Source of the DNA: Pantoea alhagi
GTDB taxonomy: Bacteria; Pseudomonadota; Gammaproteobacteria; Enterobacterales; Enterobacteriaceae
DNA length: 64,000 bases
Assembly: GCF_002101395.1 (NCBI RefSeq)
Contig: NZ_CP019706.1
Span: forward strand, 620,001 to 684,000
Direction of reading: 5' to 3'
Notes under the pieces: generated by a model
Database searches by the model: none
What the model saw: only the letters and a program-made list of their open reading frames with translations
What the model was told of the DNA's origin: nothing
Program-made: the position numbers and the translations under genes
Shown here: positions 1-9,024 of the stretch, piece after piece
How the letters are laid out: each line of letters begins with the position of its first letter
Position numbering within the stretch: position 1 is the first letter of the stretch

Positions 1-95
1 CAGGCGGCAGATTTCTCCTGACCAGCAGCAGCGTTACCAGCCGCCAGCGCAGGCGCGGTAAAACAGGCCAGCATCAGTATCAACAGGGCTTTCAT
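1..95 (-). CDS. secreted protein N-terminus, possibly a small c-type cytochrome (partial)
   Basis: Only the first 31 codons lie in the window; the gene runs off the left edge. It starts with ATG overlapping the tilS stop (ATGA), with GGGAG eight bases upstream, so it is probably translationally coupled to tilS. The product opens with a clear Sec signal peptide: Met-Lys, a Leu-rich core, then a PALA-A-G cleavage region. The mature start AGNAAAGQEKSAA resembles the beginning of class I cytochrome c precursors, where a CxxCH haem motif usually follows at once, but that motif is outside the window. E. coli has rof at this position, so this neighbour differs. Secretion is well supported; the cytochrome assignment is a guess from about a dozen residues. 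Confidence 0.5.
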   Translation of the reverse strand, partial: MKALLILMLACFTAPALAAGNAAAGQEKSAA

Positions 96-1408
96 CTTTT
101 ATTCTCCCTTTCACGAAGCCAGGCAATGCGCCAGGCATTTCCCGCCACAGCGCTGCCTTCGCGGCAAACAAACGTATTCAGCGCGGCAATAAGCGTCTCA
201 TTGTAAAAAATCAGCGGCGTGCTTTCACGTCGCCACGGCGGCACGTCACACTCCTGCCACAGTTTTTTGATCGACCGATGGCCGCTGCGTCCCTCGATGG
301 CGAAACGGCCCTGCGCCTGAAAGCGTACCGTAACCGTTTCATCTGCGCGTGGCGGGCGCACTTCCGTACCGCTTTCCGCCAGCTGCAGCATGCCAAGATC
401 GTGCGGCAGATGGAGCGGCCTGGTCATCTCTGTCCAGGGTAAAATCAGCGTGCGTACCGATGGCCTTAACGGCAGCCAGTAAAGCTTCTCACGATAGCGC
501 CGGATTTCATGATCTTCCAACCGCAGACGCGGCGCGGCATCTTCCCGTGCATTGATCACTTCCAGCCACAGGCGCCGGATCGCATCCCGCGAGGGCATTT
601 GACCGCCACAGCCGGCAATCCAGCGCCGCAGCAGCGCAGCGCGACGAGCTTCGCTCATGGCAGCAAAACCTTCGATGCGCAGCGCGCCATCTGGTTCTGT
701 TCGCGCCGCCAGCGACTCCGCCAACAGCTCATCCAGCAGTTGCTCCTGCTCGCCGCATAGCGCCGCGCTGCGGGCAACGGCGGCGGCAAAATGCGGCCAG
801 CGCTCGCTCATTGTCGGTAATATCCGCTGGCGCAGAAAGTTACGGTCATAGCGCGTATCCTGATTGCTTTCATCTTCAATCCAGCGCAACTGATACTCTT
901 CAGCCCACTTTTCCAGCTCAGCTCGCTGACGCGAAAGCAGCGGACGCAGCAGGCGATGTTCGCCTAACATCAGGCGCACGGGCATCGCGGCCAGGCCAGC
1001 AGGCCCGCTGCCGCGCTTCAACGCCAGCAGCAAGGTTTCGCATTGATCGTCAAGGTGCTGCGCCGTCACCAGGGCTTCTCCGGGGCGCAAACTGTCGCGG
1101 AAAGCCTGATAACGCCCTTCGCGCGCCGCGCCTTCAATGCCGCTGTCGCGTCCATCAACCTTGATCGCCACGACCTCCAGCTCAACCTGCCACGCTTCAC
1201 AAACGGCCCGGCAGTGCTGCACCCAGCTATCGGCACAGGGGCTTAATCCGTGATGAATATGAATTGCGCGCAACTGTAACGTTGGCTGTCGCCGGCGTAA
1301 CAGGGTTAACTGATGCAAAAGAACGGTAGAGTCCAGCCCGCCGCTGAACCCCACCAGCAGCCGCTGTTCACCGGCCAGCTGCTGTTCAAGTTGTGCAAGC
1401 TGCGTCAT
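92..1408 (-). CDS. tilS: tRNA(Ile)-lysidine synthase TilS
   Basis: Cytoplasmic N-type ATP pyrophosphatase that ligates lysine to C34 of the CAU-anticodon tRNA-Ile, making lysidine so that the tRNA reads AUA and is charged with Ile. The 438-residue product (E. coli about 432) carries the PP-loop SGGLDS at residues 22-27 and the following HHGLSP and AAREGRYQAF segments of the catalytic domain. The substrate-binding and C-terminal TilS domains follow. It lies directly downstream of the yaeR-like gene on the same strand, as in E. coli, and its stop overlaps the start of the next secreted-protein gene. Confidence 0.97.
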   Translation of the reverse strand: MTQLAQLEQQLAGEQRLLVGFSGGLDSTVLLHQLTLLRRRQPTLQLRAIHIHHGLSPCADSWVQHCRAVCEAWQVELEVVAIKVDGRDSGIEGAAREGRYQAFRDSLRPGEALVTAQHLDDQCETLLLALKRGSGPAGLAAMPVRLMLGEHRLLRPLLSRQRAELEKWAEEYQLRWIEDESNQDTRYDRNFLRQRILPTMSERWPHFAAAVARSAALCGEQEQLLDELLAESLAARTEPDGALRIEGFAAMSEARRAALLRRWIAGCGGQMPSRDAIRRLWLEVINAREDAAPRLRLEDHEIRRYREKLYWLPLRPSVRTLILPWTEMTRPLHLPHDLGMLQLAESGTEVRPPRADETVTVRFQAQGRFAIEGRSGHRSIKKLWQECDVPPWRRESTPLIFYNETLIAALNTFVCREGSAVAGNAWRIAWLRERENKR

Positions 1409-1461
1409 GAAAAACCTATTGGCAGGCGGCCATCAGAGCGATGACCGTAAAAACGGCTATT

Positions 1462-1851
1462 TTAAGCCTGGTATAGCTCAAGCGGCAAATTATCCGGATC
1501 GCTGAAAAAGGTAAAGCGCTTACCGGTGAGAGGATCGATACGAACTGGCTCGCAGGCCACGCCTTTTTCCGTGAGTAACTCACAGGCGCGGTCGATATCA
1601 TTCACTGCAAACGCCAGATGCCGTAAGCCGCAGGCTTCCGGGTGACTGATACGAGCCGGCGGCGTCGGGAAAGAAAACAGCTCAATCAGATACTCTCCAT
1701 TCAGCGCCAGATCGCCTTTCCATGAATCACGCGCTTCGCGATAAACTTCCTGCTGCAGCGTAAAGCCAAGAATGTCGCAGTAAAATGCCTTACTGCGCGC
1801 ATAGTCGCTGGCGATAATCGCAATATGATGAACCTTCTTGATATCCAGCAT
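1462..1851 (-). CDS. yaeR: VOC/glyoxalase-fold protein YaeR (GloA2-like)
   Basis: A 129-residue single vicinal-oxygen-chelate module pair, similar throughout to E. coli YaeR. The metal-site pattern of glyoxalase I-type proteins is visible: His8 or His9 in KVHHIAI, Glu57 in YLIELF, His78 in LRHLAF and Glu125 in LPLELY. The family includes lactoylglutathione lyases, but YaeR itself has no settled substrate, so only a metal-dependent lyase or dioxygenase-like fold is claimed. A strong AGGAGA lies six bases before the ATG. Placement between ldcC and tilS matches E. coli; the three genes run the same way and may be cotranscribed. Confidence 0.9.
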   Translation of the reverse strand: MLDIKKVHHIAIIASDYARSKAFYCDILGFTLQQEVYREARDSWKGDLALNGEYLIELFSFPTPPARISHPEACGLRHLAFAVNDIDRACELLTEKGVACEPVRIDPLTGKRFTFFSDPDNLPLELYQA

Positions 1852-1927
1852 AGCTTCTCCTTGATCTGTCTTACTGCAGCACCCTACTCACTCATGGATG
1901 CTGAAGCAAGACGGCATAATCTGCAAG

Positions 1928-4087
1928 TTAGCGCACGGTATCCGGCTCATCCTGTTTAAGGACGCGTACCAGATAGCGCCCATCCTCGGTGAGTTTGGCG
2001 CCGTGGATATCGGTTTCAAAACCAGGATAGTGACGGCCAATGGCACACAGCATCAGCAGAAAGTCGTGCACCGCACGGCTGGATTCAGTAATCATCTCTC
2101 CCGGCATCACCAGCGGCACACCCGGTGGATAAGGCAGAATCATGTTGGCCGAAACGCGCCCGATCATCTGGTCAATCTCCACGGTTTCTACCTCTCCTTT
2201 TACCTGTAGCTGAAACGCCCGATGCGGTGTCATTTTCATTTCCGGCAGCACATCAAACGCTTTCAGCATCAGGCGCGGCAGATCGTGTTGGTGGATCAGT
2301 TGATGAATACCCTGCGCCAGCGTCTGGATACGCATATTGCGATAGAAATCGGGATCTTCGGCATAGAGATCCGGCAGGATATTTTTCACCCGTAGATTAA
2401 GATCGTAGGCACGCTTGAAGTCCAGCAGTGCACGCAGCAGCCCCATCGCCCGGGTTTTATCAATGCCGATACTGAACAGAAACAGCAAATTATAAGGGCC
2501 GGTTTTCTCCACCACGATACCGCGTTCATCAAGAAACTTGGCCACCAGCGCCGCCGGGATCCCTTCTTCCGCCATTTCACCCTGTTCACTCATGCCGGGC
2601 GTCAAAATGGTTACCTTGATCGGATCGAGATACATATGATCGCGATCGGCATCAATAAAACCATGCCACTCTTCTTCACCCGGCTGGATCGGCCAGCACT
2701 CGGCTTCTTCTATGCCGTCTGGTTGCCAGATATCGTAAAACCAGCTATCGGACTCTTCGCGCAGCCGCTGGATCTCGCGGCGGAAATGCAGCGCACGCTC
2801 AACGGAACGGTTAATCAGCCGACGTCCCGGATTACCGCGCAGCATGGCGGCCGCCGTTTCGATAGAGGCGACAATCGAATAGTTAGGCGAGGTGGTGGTA
2901 TGCATCATATAGGCTTCGTTAAAGGTCTGTTCATCGTAGTCGCCTTTAATATGAATCAGCGAAGCCTGTGAGTATGCCGCCAGCAGCTTATGTGTAGACT
3001 GAGTTTCATAAATCACCTTGCCTGGCGTGCGCTCACCGCTCATCCCGCTCTTGCCCGTATAGATGGGATGAAAATTGGTATAAGGCACCCAGGCGGAATC
3101 AAAATGAATCGAAGGCACATCCAGCGTTTCTTTGATATAGCGGGTGTTATACAGCAGACCATCGTAGGTAGAGTTGGTGATCACCGCATGTACCGGCCAG
3201 CTGGCATGTTCGGTTTGCGCTACCTTCAATGCAATGCTGTCACGCATGAACTCCCGCTTAGGGATACCGCCGAGAATGCCCAGCGCATTACGTGTCGGCT
3301 TCAGCCAAATCGGCACGATATCACTCATCATCAGCAGATGCGTCAGCGATTTATGGCAGTTGCGGTCGATAAGCACCGTGCTGCCTGCAGGCGCAGCATA
3401 CATACCGACAATTTTGTTTGAGGTTGAAGTGCCGTTAGTCACCATATAACTTTGCTCGGCACCGAAAGTGCGGGCGATATACTCCTCTGCTTCCAGATGC
3501 GGGCCAGTGTGATCAAGCAGCGATCCCAGCTCGGTAACGGAAATAGAGGTATCCGCTTTTAAGGTATTCGGTCCGTAAAAGTCATAAAACAGCGTGCCGA
3601 CCGGGCTTTTTTGAAAAGCGGTGCCGGCCATATGGCCAGGCGTGCAAAAAGTGTATTTCCCTTCCTTCACATAGTTAAACAGTGCGCGCGTCAACGGCGG
3701 CGTAATATTGTCGATATACTCATCGGTATACTGGCGGATACGCTGGGCGATATCCTCTTCGACACCAAGCGCATATTCAAAGAACCACAGCGCCATGCGC
3801 ATTTCGTGAATACTGATATCCATGGTGGAGTGAGTATTAATAAAGGCGTAGAGCGGCAGGTATTCGTTAAGCTGATTAATCTCGCTGCACAGATCCAGAC
3901 TATATTCATCCCAGTCAAAAATAATCCCGCAAACCCGTGGATTATGCTCAATTAGCTTAACCAAATCGTTGGCGTCTTTGGGATAGATAAGATCGAACCC
4001 CTTGCCAATCAGCGCCTGATGCAGCTGGCGAATCGGTTCATCTTTATAAAAAGCGTTATGCGGTCCCATTATCGCAATGATATTCAA
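1928..4087 (-). CDS. ldcC: lysine decarboxylase, constitutive LdcC type
   Basis: PLP-dependent decarboxylase that converts lysine to cadaverine and CO2, consuming a proton. The 719 residues show the family order: an N-terminal wing domain, a fold-type I aminotransferase-like core with the PLP lysine at K367 in STHKLL, and a C-terminal domain. Arg97, part of the ppGpp site of E. coli LdcI, is present. The paralogues LdcC and LdcI are hard to separate by eye; the accA-yaeR-tilS neighbourhood argues for LdcC. The start is TTG, chosen because AGGAGG lies six bases upstream and the N-terminus NIIAIMGPH matches the family exactly from that codon. The next in-frame ATG would remove conserved residues. 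Confidence 0.95.
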   Translation of the reverse strand: MNIIAIMGPHNAFYKDEPIRQLHQALIGKGFDLIYPKDANDLVKLIEHNPRVCGIIFDWDEYSLDLCSEINQLNEYLPLYAFINTHSTMDISIHEMRMALWFFEYALGVEEDIAQRIRQYTDEYIDNITPPLTRALFNYVKEGKYTFCTPGHMAGTAFQKSPVGTLFYDFYGPNTLKADTSISVTELGSLLDHTGPHLEAEEYIARTFGAEQSYMVTNGTSTSNKIVGMYAAPAGSTVLIDRNCHKSLTHLLMMSDIVPIWLKPTRNALGILGGIPKREFMRDSIALKVAQTEHASWPVHAVITNSTYDGLLYNTRYIKETLDVPSIHFDSAWVPYTNFHPIYTGKSGMSGERTPGKVIYETQSTHKLLAAYSQASLIHIKGDYDEQTFNEAYMMHTTTSPNYSIVASIETAAAMLRGNPGRRLINRSVERALHFRREIQRLREESDSWFYDIWQPDGIEEAECWPIQPGEEEWHGFIDADRDHMYLDPIKVTILTPGMSEQGEMAEEGIPAALVAKFLDERGIVVEKTGPYNLLFLFSIGIDKTRAMGLLRALLDFKRAYDLNLRVKNILPDLYAEDPDFYRNMRIQTLAQGIHQLIHQHDLPRLMLKAFDVLPEMKMTPHRAFQLQVKGEVETVEIDQMIGRVSANMILPYPPGVPLVMPGEMITESSRAVHDFLLMLCAIGRHYPGFETDIHGAKLTEDGRYLVRVLKQDEPDTVR

Positions 4088-4151
4088 TTCGCACCTCCTG
4101 GTGATGAGCGATAAAGAATAAGCATAGCGGATAGCACAAAAGGGGTTAGAG

Positions 4152-4175
4152 CAGACCCGCCGGATAGCGGGTCTG
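4152..4175 (-). terminator. hairpin after the UPF0339 gene
   Basis: CAGACCCGC and GCGGGTCTG form a perfect nine-pair stem around a six-base loop, about 20 bases beyond the UPF0339 stop. On the minus strand the bases after it hold only a loose CCCCTTTTG, so termination may be partial and allow readthrough into ldcC. Confidence 0.55.
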
Positions 4176-4192
4176 GAAAAGCATAACCAAAG

Positions 4193-4378
4193 CTAGCTGC
4201 GATCGTAGATGGTTTCAGTCGGCGCGTTCTGGCGTACCGAGGCGATGCCGTTTAAAGCGCCCTGCTTGCTGGCATACATCTCGCTTACCGCAATGATTTC
4301 ATGATTGCCGGCGCGCAACACAAAATACCAGGGTTGTGGCGTCTGTTTGTCTGATTTACGTATTTCGTAATATCCCAT
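4193..4378 (-). CDS. UPF0339 (DUF1508, YegP-like) small protein, single repeat
   Basis: A 61-residue protein with the DUF1508 signature: GYYEIRKS at the start, WYFVLRAGN, SEMYASKQGALNGI and a closing SVRQNAP. E. coli YegP holds two such repeats in tandem; here there is only one, so it is a half-length relative. It is predicted to be a small cytoplasmic beta-alpha fold, with no established function in the family. A GGGAG lies five bases before the ATG and a hairpin follows the stop, so it looks like a real, separately expressed gene. It lies between accA and ldcC, where E. coli has none. Confidence 0.85.
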   Translation of the reverse strand: MGYYEIRKSDKQTPQPWYFVLRAGNHEIIAVSEMYASKQGALNGIASVRQNAPTETIYDRS

Positions 4379-4491
4379 TTTAACTCCCGTTATTGATGTG
4401 TTTTTCCTGACTGTTCAAACTCAGCCATCGCTGCGTGAAAAACAATCAATAACCGATGCTTTATTGAGGGAAATCGTTTTGTCGTAAAAGT

Positions 4492-4517
4492 AAAAAAGGC
4501 GGCCCGGAGGCCGCCTT
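4492..4517 (-). terminator. accA terminator
   Basis: On the minus strand AAGGCGGCC pairs with GGCCGCCTT around a four-base loop and runs straight into a T tract. It lies 20 bases after the accA stop and ends the long lpx-dnaE-accA transcription unit. Confidence 0.9.
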
Positions 4518-4536
4518 GTTAATAACCAGAATAAAA

Positions 4537-5496
4537 TTACGCGTAACCGTAGTTCATCAAGCGATGATAACGACGGTTCAACAGCTCTTCGGTATTCAGC
4601 CCGTCCAGATCGGCCAGGTCAGCCAGCAACTGCGCTTTCAGCGAAGCCGCAATCGCCAGCGGATCGCGATGTGCACCGCCCAACGGTTCAGGAACGATAG
4701 AGTCGATCAGATCCAGCTCTTTCAGACGCGGCGCGATAATGCCCATCGCTTCAGCGGCCAGCGGCGCTTTATCGGCGCTCTTCCACAGGATTGAGGCACA
4801 GCCTTCCGGTGAAATAACTGAATAGGTGCTGTACTGCAGCATATTGACCTTATCGCCAACGCCAATTGCCAGCGCGCCGCCGGAACCGCCTTCACCGATA
4901 ACGGTACAGATAACCGGCACTTTCAGGCCGGACATTTCACGCAGGTTGCGTGCAATAGCCTCAGACTGACCGCGCTCTTCCGCGCCAACGCCCGGATAAG
5001 CACCCGGCGTATCGATAAAGGTAATGATCGGCATCTTAAAGCGCTCGGCCATTTCCATCAGGCGCAGCGCTTTGCGATAGCCTTCCGGTGCCGGCATGCC
5101 GAAGTTACGACGAATCTTCTCTTTGGTTTCACGGCCTTTCTGATGGCCAATGATCATAACCGGGCGTCCGTCCAGACGCGCTATGCCGCCGACAATCGCT
5201 TTGTCATCCGCATAGGCGCGATCGCCTGCCAGTTCATCAAAGTCAGTAAACACGTTACGGACATAGTCCAGCGTGTAAGGACGTAACGGATGACGCGCCA
5301 GTTGCGCGATCTGCCATGCGCCCAAATCGGAGAAGATTTTACGGGTCAGCTCAACGCTTTTCTCGCGCAGACGCTGGATCTCTTCATCCAGATTAATATC
5401 GTGTTTTTCATCCTGACGGCCAACCGACTTGAGGGAGTCGATTTTCGCCTCCAGTTCTGCAATTGGCTGTTCAAAATCCAGGTAATTAAGACTCAT
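4537..5496 (-). CDS. accA: acetyl-CoA carboxylase carboxyltransferase subunit alpha
   Basis: With AccD it transfers the carboxyl group from biotin-BCCP to acetyl-CoA, giving malonyl-CoA for fatty acid synthesis. At 319 residues it has the E. coli length. Crotonase-type features are visible: DTPGAYPG around residues 162-169 and GEGGSGGALA at 201-210, the oxyanion and glycine-rich segments. The start ATG follows AGGAAC and lies 12 bases after the dnaE stop, so the two are cotranscribed, as in E. coli. A strong terminator follows. Confidence 0.98.
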   Translation of the reverse strand: MSLNYLDFEQPIAELEAKIDSLKSVGRQDEKHDINLDEEIQRLREKSVELTRKIFSDLGAWQIAQLARHPLRPYTLDYVRNVFTDFDELAGDRAYADDKAIVGGIARLDGRPVMIIGHQKGRETKEKIRRNFGMPAPEGYRKALRLMEMAERFKMPIITFIDTPGAYPGVGAEERGQSEAIARNLREMSGLKVPVICTVIGEGGSGGALAIGVGDKVNMLQYSTYSVISPEGCASILWKSADKAPLAAEAMGIIAPRLKELDLIDSIVPEPLGGAHRDPLAIAASLKAQLLADLADLDGLNTEELLNRRYHRLMNYGYA

Positions 5497-5508
5497 AATG
5501 TTCCTGTT

Positions 5509-8500
5509 TTAGTCAAACTCCAGTTCCACCTGCTCCGATCCTATCAGCGATCGCAGGTCATTAAGCAAACGATCGCAGGGAGATACGCGCCAGGCTGCGC
5601 CGAAACGCAGCTTAGCCCGCGCATCCGCTCTCTGATAGTAGAGATGTACCGGAATTGTCCCCGAACGATGGGGTTCCAGAGACTGACGGAGACGGTTTAA
5701 AAGCTGGTCATCAATTTGCCTGTCCGTCAGCGAGATAGCAAGTCCGCGCGCGTATTTTTCACGTGCCTCATCGATATCCATAATTTCGCGAGCGGTCATT
5801 TTAAGCCCACCGCTAAAATCATCAAAGCTGACCTGTCCGCTGACGATCAGGATACGGTCTTTTTCCAGCAGCTGCTGGTATTTATCAAGCGCATCTGTGA
5901 ACAACATCACTTCCAGACGACCAGAACGGTCATCCAGTGTGCAGATGCCAATACGGTTACCGCGTTTAGTGACCATAACGCGGGCCGCCACCACCAAACC
6001 GGCCGCGGTCGTTATCTTACCGCGCTCGGTTGGGTGCATGTCTTTCAGGCGTACGCCACCCACGTAGCGCTCAATCTCTTTCAGGTACTGGTTGATCGGA
6101 TGGCCGGTGAGATAGAGACCCAACGTCTCGCGCTCGCCATCCAGCTGCACCTGTTCCGGCCACGGCGTAATGCTGGCATAGGACTGTTCCACCTGCTCCG
6201 GCTCTTCCGCCAGCACGCCAAACATATCCGCCTGACCGATCGCTTCCGCTTTCGCATGCTGATCCGCCGCCTTCAGCGCATCGCCCAGCGCACTCATCAG
6301 CGCCGCGCGATGCGGCCCCAGACGGTCAAAAGCGCCGGACATAATCAGCTTTTCCATGACCCGACGATTGATCTTTTTCGGATCGGTGCGCGCACAAAGA
6401 TCGAACAGCTCACGGAAATAGCCATCTTTGTTACGTGCTTCGATAATCGCTTCAATCGGGCCCTCACCGACGCCTTTAATTGCGCCGATGCCATACACGA
6501 TTTCACCGTCGTCGTTGACGTGGAACTGATAGAGGCCAGAGTTAATATCCGGCGGCAGCACCTTCAGTCCCATGCGCCAGCACTCATCAACCAGGCCCAC
6601 CACTTTTTCGGTATTGTCCATATCGGCAGTCATAACCGCTGCCATAAACTCAGCCGGATAGTGCGCCTTCAGCCACAGCGTCTGGTAAGAAACCAGCGCA
6701 TAGGCGGCGGAGTGTGATTTATTGAAGCCGTAACCGGCGAATTTTTCCACCAGGTCGAAGATTTTCATCGACAGCTCGCCATCGATGCCCATGCTTTCCG
6801 CGCCTTCTTTAAACACGGAACGCTGTTTGGCCATCTCCTCCGGCTTTTTCTTACCCATAGCACGACGCAGCATATCTGCGCCGCCCAGCGTATAGCCCGC
6901 CAGCACCTGGGCAATTTGCATGACCTGTTCCTGGTAGAGGATAATGCCGTAGGTCGGCTCCAGTACCGGTTTCAGAGATTCATGCTGCCACTGAATATCA
7001 GGATAGGAGATCGCTTCACGACCATGTTTACGATCAATGAAGTTATCTACCATGCCTGACTGCAGCGGACCTGGACGGAACAGCGCCACCAGCGCGATCA
7101 TATCCTCAAAGCAGTCCGGCTTCAGGCGTTTAATCAGATCTTTCATGCCGCGCGATTCAAGCTGAAACACCGCTGTGGTTTCCGCGCGCTGCAGCATATC
7201 AAAACTTTTTTTATCTTCCAGCGGAATCGCGGCGATATCGATCGGCGGCTCGCCCTGCTTCGCCCGACGCGCGTTGATCATCTCCAGCGCCCAGTTGATG
7301 ATCGTCAGCGTACGCAGGCCAAGGAAGTCGAACTTCACCAGCCCGGCATATTCCACATCGTTCTTATCAAACTGGGTGACCGGATACTGGCCGTGCTCAT
7401 CACAGTAAAGCGGAGCGAAGTCGGTGATTTTAGTCGGCGCAATTACAACGCCACCGGCGTGTTTACCGGCGTTGCGCGTTACCCCTTCCAGCTTGCGCGC
7501 CATATCGATAAGCGCCCTGACCTCTTCATCCGCCTCGTAGATTTCCGGCAGCTGCGGTTCAGCAGCGAAGGCTTTCTCCAGCGTCATGCCTGGATCGGGC
7601 GGCACCAGCTTAGAGATACGGTCAACAAAGCCGTAGGGATGTCCCAGCACGCGACCCACGTCACGGATAACCGCTTTCGCCGCCATGGTGCCGAAAGTGA
7701 TAATCTGCGAAACCGCATCACGGCCATACATCTCAGCAACGTGCTCAATCACCTGATCGCGCTTCTCCATACAGAAGTCGACGTCGAAGTCAGGCATTGA
7801 TACGCGTTCCGGGTTCAGGAAGCGTTCGAACAGCAGATCGAACTCCAGCGGATCGAGATCGGTAATTTTCAGCGCATAGGCCACCAGCGAACCGGCACCT
7901 GAACCACGTCCCGGGCCAACCGGGATACCGTTATCTTTCGACCACTGGATAAATTCCATAACGATCAGGAAGTAACCCGGGAAGCCCATCTGGTTAATAA
8001 CGTTAAGTTCAATCTCCAGACGTTCGTCATATTCCACGCGCTTCTTTGCCCGCTCTTCCGGATCGGGGAAAAGAAACTCCAGACGCTCTTCCAGCCCTTC
8101 ACGCGAACGCTTTACCAGAAAATCTTCGGTAGTCATATCGCCGGTCGGGAACTGCGGCAGGAAGTACTCGCCCAGCCGCACCGTTACGTTACAGCGACGG
8201 GCGATCTCCACGCTGTTTTCCAGCGCTTCCGGGATATCAGAAAAGAGCTCGCACATCTCCTCAGCGCTGCGCATATACTGCTGCGGGCTGTAATTGCGGG
8301 GGCGCTTGGGATCGTCCAGCGTATAGCCGTCATGGATCGCTACACGAATTTCATGCGCGTCGAAGTCATCCTCATTGATAAAGCAGACTTCATTGGTTGC
8401 CACCACGGGAATGCCTTCGGCAATCGCCAGTTCGACGGCGGCGTGCAGATAGCTTTCTTCATCCGGACGTCCGGTTCGGATCAGCTCCAGATAATAGCGG

Positions 8501-8991
8501 TCGGGGAAATGTTGCTGATAAAAGGACAGACACTGCGCTACCAGCGCCTGATTGCCGCGCAGCAGGCTGCGTCCGACATCGCCGCGCCGACCACCGGAGA
8601 GCAGAATCAGACCTTCCTGATGTTCGGCCAGCCAGTCACGATCGATGCTCGGGCCTTCCGGGCCGTAGCCGCGCTGATAGGCGCGTGAAATCAGCAGCGT
8701 CAGATTCTGATAGCCAGCATTATTCATCGCCAGCACGGTAATCTGCGACAGCTCATCGCCCATCAGTTCGCAGGCGACAAGAAAATCAGCGCCAATTATC
8801 GGTTTAATCCCTGCGCCGTGCGCCGTGCCGTAAAACTTCACCAGCCCGCACAGGTTGGTAAAGTCGGTGATTGCCATTGCCGGCATTCCCAGAGCCGCTG
8901 CCTTTTTCACCAGCGGACCGGTTTTCGCCAGTCCATCGACCATCGAATAATCGCTGTGGATACGCAGATGAATAAAACGTGGTTCGGCCAT
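5509..8991 (-). CDS. dnaE: DNA polymerase III subunit alpha
   Basis: Catalytic polymerase of the replisome. It is 1160 residues, the E. coli length. The PHP domain opens with HLRIHSDYS at residues 8-16. The palm has GPGRGSGAGS near 359-368 and the catalytic aspartates 401 and 403 in PDFDVDFC; the third acidic residue lies in KFDFLGLRT. Helix-hairpin-helix, OB and C-terminal tau-binding regions follow, with an internal beta-clamp-binding motif QADMF. It lies 33 bases downstream of rnhB and just upstream of accA, all one strand, in the conserved lpx-dnaE macro-operon. A long open frame on the opposite strand is a shadow of this gene. Confidence 0.99.
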   Translation of the reverse strand: MAEPRFIHLRIHSDYSMVDGLAKTGPLVKKAAALGMPAMAITDFTNLCGLVKFYGTAHGAGIKPIIGADFLVACELMGDELSQITVLAMNNAGYQNLTLLISRAYQRGYGPEGPSIDRDWLAEHQEGLILLSGGRRGDVGRSLLRGNQALVAQCLSFYQQHFPDRYYLELIRTGRPDEESYLHAAVELAIAEGIPVVATNEVCFINEDDFDAHEIRVAIHDGYTLDDPKRPRNYSPQQYMRSAEEMCELFSDIPEALENSVEIARRCNVTVRLGEYFLPQFPTGDMTTEDFLVKRSREGLEERLEFLFPDPEERAKKRVEYDERLEIELNVINQMGFPGYFLIVMEFIQWSKDNGIPVGPGRGSGAGSLVAYALKITDLDPLEFDLLFERFLNPERVSMPDFDVDFCMEKRDQVIEHVAEMYGRDAVSQIITFGTMAAKAVIRDVGRVLGHPYGFVDRISKLVPPDPGMTLEKAFAAEPQLPEIYEADEEVRALIDMARKLEGVTRNAGKHAGGVVIAPTKITDFAPLYCDEHGQYPVTQFDKNDVEYAGLVKFDFLGLRTLTIINWALEMINARRAKQGEPPIDIAAIPLEDKKSFDMLQRAETTAVFQLESRGMKDLIKRLKPDCFEDMIALVALFRPGPLQSGMVDNFIDRKHGREAISYPDIQWQHESLKPVLEPTYGIILYQEQVMQIAQVLAGYTLGGADMLRRAMGKKKPEEMAKQRSVFKEGAESMGIDGELSMKIFDLVEKFAGYGFNKSHSAAYALVSYQTLWLKAHYPAEFMAAVMTADMDNTEKVVGLVDECWRMGLKVLPPDINSGLYQFHVNDDGEIVYGIGAIKGVGEGPIEAIIEARNKDGYFRELFDLCARTDPKKINRRVMEKLIMSGAFDRLGPHRAALMSALGDALKAADQHAKAEAIGQADMFGVLAEEPEQVEQSYASITPWPEQVQLDGERETLGLYLTGHPINQYLKEIERYVGGVRLKDMHPTERGKITTAAGLVVAARVMVTKRGNRIGICTLDDRSGRLEVMLFTDALDKYQQLLEKDRILIVSGQVSFDDFSGGLKMTAREIMDIDEAREKYARGLAISLTDRQIDDQLLNRLRQSLEPHRSGTIPVHLYYQRADARAKLRFGAAWRVSPCDRLLNDLRSLIGSEQVELEFD

Positions 8992-9024
8992 CTTTACTTT
9001 CCGGTTAACTGCAGCAAAGCGCGC

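Noticed and set aside
5716..6717. 333-codon open frame on the plus strand opposite dnaE
   Set aside because: It lies wholly antisense to the well-conserved polymerase gene, has no recognisable domain, and mirrors the codon bias of the minus strand.
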